A DNA stretch of 64,000 bases. Source: Limnephilus marmoratus (taxonomy: Eukaryota > Arthropoda > Insecta > Trichoptera > Limnephilidae). The notes beneath the pieces are model-generated. The model searched no databases. It was not told the origin of the DNA and was given only the letters and a program-made list of their open reading frames with translations. The position numbers and the translations under genes are program-made. The DNA lies in assembly GCA_917880885.1 (NCBI GenBank), contig OU862920.1, positions 2,542,001 to 2,606,000 of the forward strand, read 5' to 3'. Below, piece by piece: positions 54,044 to 64,000 of this stretch. Position 1 is the stretch's first letter; every line of letters begins with the position of its first letter.

Positions 54044-54145
54044 TGGGGTGTTACGCCGTGTTGCGCTTCCTCTTTCTTTAACCTAAAGAGCCTAAAGCTT
54101 TTAGGCTAAAGAAGTAACGCAACACGGCATAACACCCCAAAAACA
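54044..54145. mobile_element. Fold-back MITE
   Basis: TTTTTGGGGTGTTACGCCGT then GTTGCG pairs with CGCAACACGGCATAACACCC then CAAAAAC. The centre, CCTAAAGCTTTTAGG-like, is itself palindromic. Confidence 0.75.
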
Positions 54146-54370
54146 AAAAACGAAAACACTTTTGGTCGTGAAAATCTGAAAACGTATTGTGTATTTCATC
54201 TTTTGAAAGAGCTGTGGCATAATTGTGTTAAGGAACGTATGTTTATTGCCTTTTTTGCCGTCACAGTACCGTAATCGTGAAACTAACAGTACCGCAATAT
54301 ATAATTAATAATAACAATAATAAATAATGGATTCAAAATCAAAAGCATATTTCACATTCTTATTAAATAT

Positions 54371-54435
54371 ATAGATTATCAAAAAGCTGTTGATAGTGTC
54401 CCGCTCTCGTGGCTGATCAAAATATTAAATACACC
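54371..54435 (+). pseudogene. Non-LTR reverse transcriptase fragment (R4/Dong-like)
   Basis: Encodes DYQKAVDSVPLSWLIKILN, a close variant of the DYQKA.DSVPHSWL motif I associate with R4/Dong-type elements. It is followed by CTTAGCGAAGCCGCGGGAAA, a different repeat. Confidence 0.6.
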
Positions 54436-54466
54436 CCCCTTAGCGAAGCCGCGGGAAAAAGCTATT

Positions 54467-54595
54467 TATTTATAATTATGCACAAGTCTCCTTTACGTAC
54501 ATGTTTTTTTCAATATAGAAAAAAGAAAGAAATGTAAAATTTTAAGATTACTTGTAAATAAACCAAAAGAAAAATAATAAATATTACAGGTAATT
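54467..54595 (-). repeat. Inverted partner of the T-rich repeat at 20500-20760
   Basis: TCCTTTACGTACATGTTTTT and AAATAAACCAAAAGAAAAAT are the inverse of sequences at 20566-20720. Confidence 0.65.
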
Positions 54596-54962
54596 GAAGA
54601 TTGCGGTGAAGTGTTTTCTTTTAATTTATTTAACTGAATCATGACTGTTTAACTTACAGCATGAAAAATAAACTACAATATGAGAAACGAGAATTGTGTA
54701 AATAATAAAGAGCCCCTTTGAGAGTAAAATAGTCAATAGAAGTGAAGCAAGAGGAGATTCATTTATTTTTTTTTTGTAAAGAATGATAAATATTCTAGCG
54801 TTAAGAATAGCTTGAATATGTGAAAAGCTCCTGCTACCACCACAATAAGTGGAAAATGTTATTTATGTCATGATGGAGGACTCAGCCAGCTGAGGAATTG
54901 AACCCACGACGCCTGGATTGGACCGAAACTAATATAATAATAATATAATAAAATAAATAAAA

Positions 54963-55140
54963 ATGAGATTAAAAGAATTTGGCATACTCAGGCTATAAAA
55001 ATATTACCATTTGTTATTTCGGCTACTGGCATTATACCTAGCTTTCTCAATCAAAATTTAGGCATATTAGATTTGTCAAAGAATTTATATATAAAAATGC
55101 AAAAATCAGTCATTTTAAATATGAAAATATCTGGAGTCGG
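54963..55140 (+). pseudogene. R4/Dong-like reverse transcriptase, C-terminal fragment
   Basis: Encodes NEIKRIWHTQAIKILPFVIS then ATGIIPSFLNQNLGILDLSK and YIKMQKSVILNMKIS. The order W-H, I.PFVI.ATG.IP, and MQK..ILN is a C-terminal signature of R2/R4-type non-LTR elements. Together with 54371-54435 it suggests one larger element of which ~500 bp between were replaced. Confidence 0.65.
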
Positions 55141-55360
55141 TGAATTATTTTCCCATTTGGTCTCTGGTAGGTTGACACGTTGTTCTTGTATTGTTTTGTA
55201 TTTATAATACTTATATAGTGCAATTGCATAGCGTGGATTGACTAGATGATCATTTGAGAAGTGTGTGAAAGGGTTTAGGTTTTCCTGTGGGGAAAATTTA
55301 ATCCGACATTTAAATCTGGTGCGTTTAATATTGGAATGATAAAAAAATACGTAATTATAT

Positions 55361-55715
55361 TAATATGTAACAAACTTAAGATAAAGGTGAGATTGCTTAT
55401 GGGTAGGTTAATAATAAGAAAAATATATTAATATAATACCTAAATATGTAACTAACGATAAAGGTGGGAATTCTTATAGGTAGGTAAATAATAAATAAGA
55501 TTTATTAATATTATACTTATATATTTAACTAACATAAGATAAAGATGAGAATCTTTATGGTAAGGTAAATAATAAGTAAAATATATTGATATGATACATA
55601 TGTATGTAACTAACTTAAGATCAAGATGAAAATGCTTTGGATAGGTAAATAATATGTAAAATACATTGAAATGTATTTAACTAACTTAAGATAAAGATGA
55701 GAACGTTCAAAGGCT
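55361..55715 (+). repeat. Tandem repeat of a ~72-84-bp unit
   Basis: About 4.5 units, each with ATGTAACTAACTTAAGATAA and AGATGAGAATn, then GGTAGGTAAATAATAAGTAA. Unit starts lie near 55367, 55448, 55525, 55608 and 55681. The units are diverged and AT-rich. Confidence 0.75.
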
Positions 55716-55999
55716 TGTAATATGTTTAGATTATGTAGGTAGATGTCTACATATTAGAAGGAAAGAACCCTTTTTCCAATGGAATAATTACTAATATGTA
55801 AAATACCAAAGACATTCATTTAAGAATATCTGAAAATAACACAGCAAGAATTTGTAACCCAAATATTGTTAGAACAGCAAAGTCGAACCAGTCCAATTAC
55901 GGTTTCAGAACATGGCAAGATTTTATCTCTTTCGGCAAGTAATGGACACTCAAATAATCGCACTTTTAAATAAATGCTATCGCAAGATTAAGAAAAATA

Positions 56000-56245
56000 C
56001 TAGTGTGCAATTCACACGCGGTACAAGTGAAACCTTAAAAAAACTAAAGAAGACAAGAGTTGAGAGACCCGAAACCGATAGGTCACGAAGCACCGCACAC
56101 CGAGAAGACCGATTATAATTTCTCATTCTAACGCCAGCTAAAACCTATAGATGTATGTGTTGGTCTCTTTTTAGCTTCGCTATTTTACTTCTCATCGAGT
56201 TTCAAATCACAACGATGCTAAAGAAGTTTTCTCTTCAAAAACGTC
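56000..56245 (-). repeat. Rep-D, complete minus copy
   Basis: From AGTGTGCAATTCACACGCGG to AAGAAGTTTTCTCTTCAAAA. Both terminal hairpins are present. Confidence 0.75.
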
Positions 56246-57154
56246 GGTTTTTAAGTGCAATACTAATAATCAAAGTGGAAGATATTCCTTATAAAAAACC
56301 TCCATTGAAAATTGGATTTTAGGTTTAAAAGATCTTAGCTAAGTTTAGTCTTTGTCAAAGCCGAACATCTTTACTAACTTCGAGCAGTTAAATGTTTTGT
56401 GTAAGTATGCAAAAGTTTACTAGGAATTTTTGACAAACAAGTCAAATTGCCATTCATTTTAAATGCTGTAAATGATATGCATTGTAAAGTACAATTAGAC
56501 TTGAATTTAAGTAAATCATTCAGCAATTGACCGAAATCAAACACTTGAGTAAATGAAGATTTGAAGATGTTATGAATATGTTTGAAGAATGATTGATTGA
56601 CTTGATTTGTTTGGTATTTGGGATTTGGTATGGGTATTTACAAGTATAATAATCCAAACAAGTGACGACATACAAATTGACAAGCAATTTAGAAGCCTAT
56701 TTTGGAAGACGAGAGGTCGGGTTGGTTACAAGACGGGATAATTAAAGATAAACAAAACAGCGCTCTATAAGATAACTTAAATCCTCTAACTGTGGAATAA
56801 TAATTTGCTATTTAGCAACAATTTCCTACAAACGAAAAGACAAACTATCGATCGTTCAGTTGGTTATTCAAATATCTCCAAATACTAAGTTTTGAGATAA
56901 TGAGAAAAGTAATATTCGAACGCTCACAATAATTCAAGCATAGACGTGATTGTGTTTTACGCATTAAATATGCTATACAATAACACCCGGAGACATATAT
57001 ATATATATAATTGACTTGGTGGTGTTTATGTGTAATCTGAGTATTGTTCCAAATAGAGGGTACATACTTATACATAAAACTGCACAGATACTCAACTCAA
57101 ATTTCGATTTTTCGAAGATATCTGACTAATCAACTGGACGACCGATACATAAAA
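56246..57154. other. AT-rich spacer
   Basis: No recognised features; a short (TA)n tract lies at 56995-57010. Confidence 0.35.
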
Positions 57155-57389
57155 ACAGAGTGTGCAATTCAAACGCGGTAGAAGTGAAATCTTCAGAAAA
57201 CGGAAATGGACAAGAGACAAAATATGAAGCACGGCACAAAGAGGACCGATTATACGAGTAGGTACTATCTCTTTCACTCGCAAGCTCAATCCTATAGATG
57301 CATGTGTTCGTCTCTTTTTAGCGTGGCTATTTTTAGTGTCATCGAGTTTCAAATCAAACACTGCCAAAGAACTTTTCACTTCAAAAGAA
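57155..57389 (-). repeat. Rep-D, complete minus copy
   Basis: From CAGAGTGTGCAATTCAAACG to GAACTTTTCACTTCAAAAG; small internal deletions relative to 56000-56245. Confidence 0.75.
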
Positions 57390-57418
57390 ATTAGGAATAC
57401 ACGTTGGAATTGAAAAAA

Positions 57419-57668
57419 TTCGAGTGTGTTTTAGACCACACGACCGAAGTAAAACTTGACAAACTTATATCTCCTTCTCAACTTCCGTTCGCCTCGCACG
57501 ATCACGCTTTTCATAATGCTCTCGTCACGCATTCACCATCTTACCAAGTCAAGCGTGCGTAAAGGCCCGACCGTTCGCCTCGCCCGATCACACTTTTCGT
57601 GACGCCCTCGTCACGCATTCACCAGCTTACTCCCTAAGTCAAGCGTGCGTCAAGAAGATATACTTCAA
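57419..57668 (-). repeat. Rep-E, copy 3, with internal duplication
   Basis: Minus-oriented: GAGTGTGTTTTAGACCACAC at one end and GATATACTTC at the other. The CTCGTCACGCATTCACCA unit is present twice, as in 28233-28505. Confidence 0.7.
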
Positions 57669-57679
57669 AAAAACTCTTT

Positions 57680-58366
57680 CTATTATATTTCTTATTTCTT
57701 TTCCCCCGTGCCTTAGTTAAATGGGCTCTGTGCAGTTAGTAACACATAATTACATTTAATTAATAAGGTCACACGATCTCCAATTATTAATTTTGTATAT
57801 TTAGCGAAAAAAAAACCACTTGAGAGATATCGGATGAAACACGATCAGTGCTGGCGACATTCAGGCAGCCGCAGCCGGTTATCAGGCGTATCTTGAAAAT
57901 TTCAGTCCAATACTTCTTAGTTGGTACAAGTTATCTTCGATCTATTAAACAACGTGATTAGTGATTAGTACTGTAAGACTGATGAGAAATCAAGTTCATT
58001 TAAGATTGCTGATTATTTATTTATTTTTACTGGGTTTTTACTGATGTTGTCACTCACATGAGAACAATTTATTTAAAAAACTCAGTTAATGCACAAATAG
58101 GTTAATAATTACATAAATCTAATCAGACGAATTTATACATTTGTAAATATTGAAATTGTTTCTAAATAAAGATTTAACAACAAAGCAATTAGAAATGGAG
58201 AATTATAAAAATAAAAAGTTCACTCAAATGACAAAAAATGTAAGAGAGGCAAGAGACACAAGCGGCATAATTAGAAATGCATAATATAATTAGCTAAAAC
58301 GGAACATTTTTTCAAAATCCATACAGATTATCGACGAAAATATCTACTATTATTTTATTTTATTTT
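57680..58366. other. AT-rich spacer
   Basis: No recognised features. Confidence 0.35.
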
Positions 58367-58480
58367 ATTTGTTAGCGTTATAAACAGTCATTACAAGTTC
58401 ATATATAACAGTGTTAGAGATAGTCATATCATTGACCAATAAAATAACGACATAAAAATTTGAGACCATAATAAAAAGAA
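58367..58480 (+). repeat. Dispersed repeat shared with 60140-60260
   Basis: GTTAGCGTTATAAACAGTCA and CATTGACCAATAAAATAACG then ACAT recur at 60157-60245 in the same orientation. Confidence 0.65.
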
Positions 58481-58834
58481 AAACAAACAAAACAATATAT
58501 GTATGTAATCCAGGTACATTTTCCTCATCTCCTTCCCCTCCTCATTACCTTCAGGATCACACCATACCAAAATTGGGGATGCAATAATATCACTGGCTCG
58601 AGACGGTTGGGAGCAGTTGGGACTCTTTTGTTATATACAGATATAAAAGTTATATTATATGCAAATAGGAATCTTTAGGTTTTTTGCTAAGCCGACTGCA
58701 CCTATAAGTATGTCGTATTTTGTGATTGATGCATGCTTCTTCAGAGAGTCGAAATTATAAGTATATCGAATTTGGTTGTACGGCCGTATATCCTCTTTGC
58801 AAACTTACTTGAAAAAAATCATCTTCTAAACTTT

Positions 58835-58960
58835 CGGCCGGACCAATTGTCGCCGGACCAATTGTCGCCGGACCAAATGTCGACCGGACGAACTGTCGGC
58901 CGGATCAACTGTCGCCGGACCAACCGTTGCCGGGCCAACTGTCACCGGACCAATTGTCGG
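58835..58960 (+). repeat. 15-bp GC-rich tandem repeat, about 8 units
   Basis: Unit GCCGGACCAATTGTC with changes (GACCGGACGAACTGTC, GCCGGATCAACTGTC, GCCGGGCCAACTGTC). It is in phase as a coding repeat (RPDQLSPDQLS-like in one frame), but the surrounding frame is short and the similarity to a gene is probably accidental. Confidence 0.85.
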
Positions 58961-58970
58961 GTCACCATAT

Positions 58971-59198
58971 ATGGTGCATCATGATCTGCCTGATTTTACG
59001 ATCGGCCGCCGACATATACATGAGGATGAAATAATAAAATATTACTTTCCTTCGAGACTTGTCTGTGGCGAGAGGCAGAAGCGGCAGTACAAATTGAATC
59101 GATGGATGTTGGGAAAAATTCTATCTCGAATTCCTGAAAGACAGCATTCAATTACATGTTACAGGACACTAGATTCCTTACTAATAAACGTGTTTTAA
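58971..59198 (+). other. Unassigned open frame
   Basis: A 75-codon frame beginning MVHHDLPDFTIGRRHIHEDE follows the 15-bp repeat. The composition is protein-like, but there is no recognised motif or splice context. Confidence 0.2.
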
Positions 59199-59234
59199 AT
59201 TTAATGATGTAAAATATTGATTACAACCCTACAT

Positions 59235-59690
59235 TTTTTTTGACTTAGCTCTGAGGAAAATACTTCCCCCCAGGGCCAATCTCATCTTTGGGGCTGCTGT
59301 GTGGAGGGTCTTTTTGGGGAAAGGAAGTAGAGGAAGTTGTGGGAAGTAAAAGGTATGAGAGTGGGTAGGAATCTGAGGGTCATTGTGTCAAGGAGTGTGG
59401 GACGTATGAATCAATCCCCCTCACTGCGGATAGGGCGATGTTCCGAGAGTCCTGCTGAAGAGATCTACAGGTTTGCCTCAACCAGTCTTTCCCGATCCGG
59501 CCTGCCATGCAGTTGGTGGGCCGACGCATCCACATCCAAGATCCGGACAAACCTCACCCCATGAACCCGGACACCCCTGCTAAGTCACCAAACGTAAAGA
59601 ACCACTTAGGGTGACCTTTGGCAGAGGTGTCGGGAATCCAATAAAGGGTTCCCTGTGCGGCGGTACCCATACCCGCCTCCCATATTAAAA
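59235..59690 (+). repeat. Rep-A, copy 6
   Basis: From AGCTCTGAGGAAAATACTTC to TACCCATACCCGCCTCCCAT; near full length. Confidence 0.75.
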
Positions 59691-59729
59691 ATTGCATTAA
59701 TAATTGTTAATGAAAACCACAATTTTTTA

Positions 59730-59875
59730 GTGAAAACTTGTTAAGCACCATTGTGATTTGATACTCGATGAATCGAAAAAGCGACGCTAAAAGAGACAAA
59801 CACATACATCTATCTATTAGCCTGCGGCAGAATGAGATAGAGTAATTGGTCTCCTATTTGTGCGGTGCTAGTTCA
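59730..59875 (+). repeat. Rep-D, 3'-truncated
   Basis: Starts AGTGAAAACTTGTTAAGCAC and stops at TTTGTGCGGTGCTAGTTCAT, where a B-box-like GTGAGTTCAATTCCTAGG follows. Confidence 0.65.
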
Positions 59876-60139
59876 TCGTGAGTTCAATTCCTAGGTTTGC
59901 CAATTTCTTCTCGTCGTGACTCGACGCAAGTAATGTTTCCGGCTTAGCAAGCGATTCTGACCCTCTACTTCATACAGTTCCTATATACATAAGGGTTTAA
60001 ATCGCATGTAAAGTATTTTAGTCGGATGGTGGCCGGTGAATAACCGGTGTCCCAAACACAGATGACAAGTGAAGGGTCGAAATTCGTGAAGTGAGTAAAA
60101 CAAAGAACGAACGGGACGAACTGATGTTTAAGATGTGTA

Positions 60140-60260
60140 CAATAATTTTATTTTATTTATTAGCGTTATAAACAATCTTTAAAAATTCATATATTATGAA
60201 AGTGATAATAATATTTATGTCATTGACCAATAAAATAACGACATTGAAATTTAAGACCAT
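60140..60260 (+). repeat. Second copy of the 58367-58480 repeat
   Basis: ATTAGCGTTATAAACAATCT and CATTGACCAATAAAATAACG then ACAT. Confidence 0.65.
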
Positions 60261-60366
60261 ACTAGAAAAATTATTTCCAAGGTTTACATTTAAATTTTTA
60301 TGGATAAATGAATGAAAGGATTTGAGGAAGATATTTTATTCAAATTCCAACTGCTAAAAGTAAAAA

Positions 60367-60510
60367 AAATCGAGTGCAGTTTACACGCGGTAGAAGCGAA
60401 AACTTTACCAAAACAATCTCAACCAATACTTGAAAAGTATGGTCATAATCAAAGCGACCAATAAGAGCAGACCAGCGTAATTTCCGTTTCATATATAAAA
60501 ACTGTATCAA
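60367..60510 (-). repeat. Rep-F, truncated
   Basis: TCGAGTGCAGTTTACACGCG, ACCAAAACAATCTCAACCAA and GTAATTTCCGTTTCATATAT. Confidence 0.65.
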
Positions 60511-61184
60511 AACATCACCTTAAAGCAGCAAAAATAAATTAACATTTTCAAGTTCCCCATGTCAAATCAACTTTCGCAAAAAAAGCATGAATCGTACCTA
60601 GCTCCTCACATTTTTCAATATCTTCTTAACATAAACAAAAACTTACGTCGCCCAAAATAATCTGAACTGGCTGTTCAAAAGTTTTGTAATATGGTTGACT
60701 GAAAAGGAAAGAACAGACATTCGAAATATACTAAAGAACTAACAGGAGTACATTTTATAGACATTCTCTTTTCGTATAATTACTTATTAAATTATATAAT
60801 ATTCGAATATAATAAAATATGCAGGGTACTGCTTGCTAGCAACATTAATTATATAATCGTGTACCTACTGTATTTACATTTTCTTATCTCCCTGTGTAAT
60901 CTTACATTACGGATGCAACCTTTTCATTGAAATTTTAATAAAAACAACATGTAAATACTTAATATAAACACCAATACGTATGTGCATGTAAGTGTACATA
61001 TATGCATATATTTTTATCTTTTTATATACATTCATATCTTTGTTGATACATATCTTTCTAGTAAATTTAGTATGTTATTTACCCGCCTCGGAACAGACTC
61101 TGTCTAGTGAGGTGGGTAAAAGAAAACGAAGTACATAAACGAAAATAAAATAAACGCCCGGGTTGCCGGCACTATACTCGTAAT
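60511..61184. other. AT-rich spacer
   Basis: No recognised features. Confidence 0.35.
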
Positions 61185-61400
61185 CAAAGCGATCGATGAG
61201 CGCAGTTTGATGCTTCGCAGGTGCTGTGATGCGTCATTTCCGTTTCATCCGAATTCCAAATTACAACGTGCTAAAGAAGTTTCGCTTCAAAAAAATAAAG
61301 CTAAGTGTCCAATTCACACGCAGTAGAAGTGAAACTAGAAGGTCGCTAGATGTCGCTTGCTTTACTTTTGCCTGTTTTTTTTAAATGGTTTGAAGATTTG
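61185..61400 (-). repeat. Rep-F fragment followed by Rep-G fragment
   Basis: 61185-61295 has CATTTCCGTTTCATCCGAAT and AAGAAGTTTCGCTTCAAAAA. 61300-61400 restarts with GTGTCCAATTCACACGCAGT and AGGTCGCTAGATGTCGCTTG, the inverse of the Rep-G end at 43564-43640. Confidence 0.6.
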
Positions 61401-61423
61401 ATGTTGATTTTACAAAAATAAAA

Positions 61424-61990
61424 ATGTTTATTGCGCTGGATGTCTCTCTGGGCGCTGAGAGTCAGGCGCTTCTTGAAGGCCCGTGTGTAGTCGTGAATTT
61501 ACCGCATTATATTAGAACCTGTGGAGTCCTGGTATCTACCCTGATGTATGGCAGTGAGCCATGGAACCGGCAGAGGAAGGATGAAAGTAAACTGAATGCT
61601 GTTGAAATGAGATCCCTGAGGCGAATGTGCGAGACCATGTATGATCGTGTGAGAAATGTGGATATCCGCAAAGAATGAAAGCATAATGAGTAAGATTAAG
61701 AAAGGGACCCGCAGATGGTTTGGTCATATAGAGCGAATGAAAGAAGAAAATAGTGTGAGAAGAATATATGACGCAAATGCGAATGGAAGAAGAAGTCGGG
61801 GACGCCCAAGGAAGACATGGCACGATCAAGTGAATCAGATACTTGAGTCGGGCCATGTCAAAAGTCAGAATAATAGAAGAGTTTCTATGTATGAATGTGA
61901 GAGTGTGTACCAAGACCGAGTTGTTTGGCGGTCCGTCCTCTCTGCCTACCCCTGCTGGAAAACGGCGTGATGGTTAGTTAGTTAGTTAGT
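61424..61990 (+). pseudogene. RTE-type non-LTR element, C-terminal third
   Basis: The first frame (from about 61520) reads CGVLVSTLMYGSEPWNRQRK and KLNAVEMRSLRRMCETMYDR, ending at a TGA at 61676. The reading then shifts to SIMSKIKKGTRRWFGHIERM, GRRSRGRPRKTWHDQVNQIL and VVWRSVLSAYPC (to 61970). A short deletion near 61670 explains the shift. The 3' end is GTGATGGTTAGTTAGTTAGT, a (TTAG)n tail. Confidence 0.8.
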
Positions 61991-62651
61991 TAGTATATTA
62001 GAACCGAGAGCCGTCAAATAATAATTTTTTGTGACCCATTTCTGTTTCATCCGAATTTCAAATCACTAAAAAACTTAAAAAAAACGGTCCTGGAGGAAAT
62101 TAATATATGCAATTTGATGTGAATAGGAGAGTGATTATTGGCGGTTTCATATCCACTCAATTTCGTATTTCATTTTAATCCCTTATTGAAATCATTTTCC
62201 TAGATAAGTGTGGTCAGACATTATTAGGTCGATATTGGGATGTGCTTATTAATTTCATGTTAAAACCCTTTATTGATAAACTGGGAATTGAAATTCGAAT
62301 TGAATATGAATTGGAAGATACTTTAATTAAAATGTAAATTGATGTCAGTTCAATTGGCCCGAGCAATTTAGTGAACATCATGTCAACTATTTATAAATAA
62401 TACCCTAACGTCAATTCGGTGTAAAACATATTTCAAAGCGGAAATTTGTACCACACAAAGCACTCTTTTTAGGGTGAACTATTAAAAAAAAAATTATATC
62501 TGCACGTATAAAATTATTTTTCGGTATGCACCAGTGCTTTCGGGGTAAAATAGGAACGAAAGGAATAACATTTTCAATTATTACTGGCATTCACCCTTCA
62601 ACGGTGTTCTGGGCCATGTGTAAAATCACACATAAATGAAAGGTGAATTAA
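61991..62651. other. Spacer with a Rep-F scrap
   Basis: Near 62038-62068 CATTTCTGTTTCATCCGAAT resembles Rep-F. Otherwise AT-rich with nothing recognised. Confidence 0.35.
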
Positions 62652-63345
62652 ACTAACTAAAAATCACGAAGTTTCCCCGCAGGGGTAGGCAGTGAGGACC
62701 GACCGCTAAACAACTCGGTCTTGCTTCACCCACATTTATATATCGTCTCATACATGCTCTTCTATTATTCTAACTTTTGACATGGCCCATCTCTGATTCC
62801 CTTGATCGTGCTACGTCTTCCTCGGGCGTCCTCGACTTCTTCTACCATTCACATTTGTGTCATTTGTGTCTTTTTGCATTACTTTTTTCGTTCATTGGCT
62901 CTACATGCCTAAACCACCTGAGGATACCTTTTTTAATCTTACTCATTATGCTTACATCAGCCTAACATTCTTTGCGGATATCCACATTTCTCACACGATC
63001 ATACATGGTTTCACTACACATACGCCTCAGGAATCTCATGTTAACAGCATTCAGTTTACTTTCATCCTTCCTCTACCAGTTCCATGCCTCACTTCCATAC
63101 ATCAGGGTAGGTACCAGGACTCCATTGTGGGCTGCTAGCTTAGCTTCTTTTTATTAGCGCCAACGGTATTCAGTCCTCCATTAATGGAGTTACCTGCATT
63201 TACCCCTTCTTTCAATATCTCTATCAGCCTTCCCGTCTCTCGTAAACATACTACCCAGACATACAAACTCATCCACCTGCTCCAAGTATTCATCATATCG
63301 CACACTGTTTTCGTACTCTCTCTTTCAAACAGTATATTATATATT
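62652..63345 (-). pseudogene. RTE-type non-LTR element, C-terminal half
   Basis: Minus-strand copy of the same family, longer at its 5' side. From 63340 it reads YDEYLEQVDEFVCLGSMFTR then DGKADRDIERR, continues past HNGVLVPTLMYGSE and RNVDIRKEC to the GRPRK region, and ends at the inverse of the TTAG tail (AACTAACTAAAAATCACGAA). It has numerous stops and frameshifts. It faces the copy at 61424-61990 tail to tail. Confidence 0.8.
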
Positions 63346-63380
63346 AATGCTCAGTTTTGAAAACTCACCTTTTTTTTCAG

Positions 63381-63590
63381 CCTTTTCTGACACCGGTTTC
63401 ATACAAAACGACTGATACAGAATTGAAGTGCGACCCTGGCGACGGAAACTGTAATCTCTCACTATCCGACGAAGAAATTCGGCCGGGGTTATGTTTTCCG
63501 CCGACAGGTTCGCCAGTCGAAAGACGAAAATCCATTTCGGAAGGAAACGTGTCAAAAAGTCCATACAAACGACGGTTCCAGTTTTGGTGA
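63381..63590 (+). CDS. Terminal coding exon of an unidentified host gene
   Basis: A strong acceptor (CTCACCTTTTTTTTCAG, ending 63380) is followed by 69 codons and a TGA at 63588-63590. The peptide begins PFLTPVSYKTTDTELKCDPG and ends KSPYKRRFQFW. It has Cys codons (CDPGDGNC), an acidic SLSDEE and a basic, Ser-rich tail with ERRKSIS, a plausible kinase-type site. GC content and codon usage are clearly host-like, and no transposon motif is present. The protein was not recognised. The upstream exons must lie in or before this transposon-rich stretch. Confidence 0.6.
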   Translation, partial: PFLTPVSYKTTDTELKCDPGDGNCNLSLSDEEIRPGLCFPPTGSPVERRKSISEGNVSKSPYKRRFQFW

Positions 63591-64000
63591 TGCGATAACG
63601 GACTCTTCTCCCCCGTATCGCGTACCACCTTACGGCGTATTTTCGCTTGAAAATGCAAAGACGCTTAAGCCCTCTTACTTTCCAGCCCAGGCCTCGGCCC
63701 CGCAGGCGATAATAGACGGTCGCTTCCTCGAGTTTGGAACGTTTTAAGGTACATTTTGGCTTGGCGGCGAGTCAGATAATCTTGAGATAGGTCAGGATTC
63801 CGAGTGTCAAAAATTTAGCCTAAATAATTCAGACTTTTCAGAGTTTTCGGTAGTGGTTTTACGGTACGCGGCATTGCGACCCGGAAACCGATCCCCGCTT
63901 GGATGTTTTTAAAAAATACGTTACAGTAGAGAATTCCGCAACTTTTAATACCAAAACTATATTCGATTCTCATATGAAATATGTCAGGAGAACCCGACGA
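63591..64000 (+). other. Probable 3' UTR and downstream flank
   Basis: GC-moderate, unique-looking sequence follows the stop. No AATAAA was seen before the window ends. Confidence 0.35.

Noticed and set aside
61970..61995. Insect telomeric repeat
   Set aside because: The unit is TTAG, not TTAGG, is very short, and occurs at the 3' end of several RTE copies.
63377..63658. 93-codon minus-strand frame
   Set aside because: It is the shadow of the plus-strand terminal exon, which has a proper acceptor and stop.

Overview
The window looks like nuclear DNA of an insect, most likely a moth or butterfly. It is AT-rich, has almost no long reading frames, and is packed with nested and decayed transposable elements of classes common in lepidopteran genomes: BEL/Pao, RTE- and jockey/CR1-like non-LTR elements, Helitron-like elements, hAT, piggyBac and PIF/Harbinger-type DNA elements, tRNA-derived SINEs and fold-back MITEs. 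Splice-site consensus sequences and introns show it is eukaryotic. The order-level assignment is an inference. No bacterial-style operon, CRISPR array or complete host gene is visible.

Region by region. 1-9 kb: a RAG1/Transib-like transposase relic, copies of a ~460-bp family (Rep-A), an RTE tail fragment, fold-back MITEs, a piggyBac-like element inserted into a long-inverted-repeat MITE (5024-6479), and an 892-bp element with ~190-bp inverted repeats and an 8-bp target duplication (6546-7437). 9-20 kb: Rep-D elements, one split by a 5'-truncated non-LTR retrotransposon with a 9-bp duplication; a tRNA-derived SINE in an inverted arrangement; a textbook hAT MITE (12226-13012); a PIF/Harbinger-like MITE (14165-14437); the intron-containing start of a DDE transposase (14684-15300); and several reverse transcriptase relics. 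20-29 kb: SINE-2 pieces, a likely host exon on the minus strand (21605-21790), a tRNA-like sequence between perfect 23-bp inverted repeats, Helitron-like elements (one with an array of heat-shock-element-like pentamers) and a GC-rich candidate 5' exon near 27.9 kb.

29.7-36.1 kb holds the best-preserved element, a 6370-bp BEL/Pao LTR retrotransposon. It has identical 428-bp LTRs and a TCTAT target duplication. Its pol gene has lost most of RNase H and part of the integrase zinc-binding region, and it carries a nonsense codon and a frameshift. It therefore looks young but incapable of moving on its own.

36-54 kb: a Helitron-like element, an IS630/Tc1-type transposase pseudogene, a cluster of Rep-D/F copies, Rep-A copies, a 25-bp minisatellite (47785-48492), a 65-bp host-like exon (50257-50321, minus), a second PIF-like MITE, a duplicated pair of TTAA-flanked ~700-bp elements, and a 1565-bp hAT element inserted into an RTE fragment. 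54-64 kb: R4/Dong-like relics, tandem repeats, more Rep-A/D/E/F copies, two RTE fragments facing each other, and a clear plus-strand terminal coding exon (63381-63590).

Taken together, the window appears to be intronic or intergenic DNA between a few host exons, built up by many rounds of transposon insertion into earlier transposons. Family names such as Rep-A, Rep-D and SINE-1 are labels used only here.
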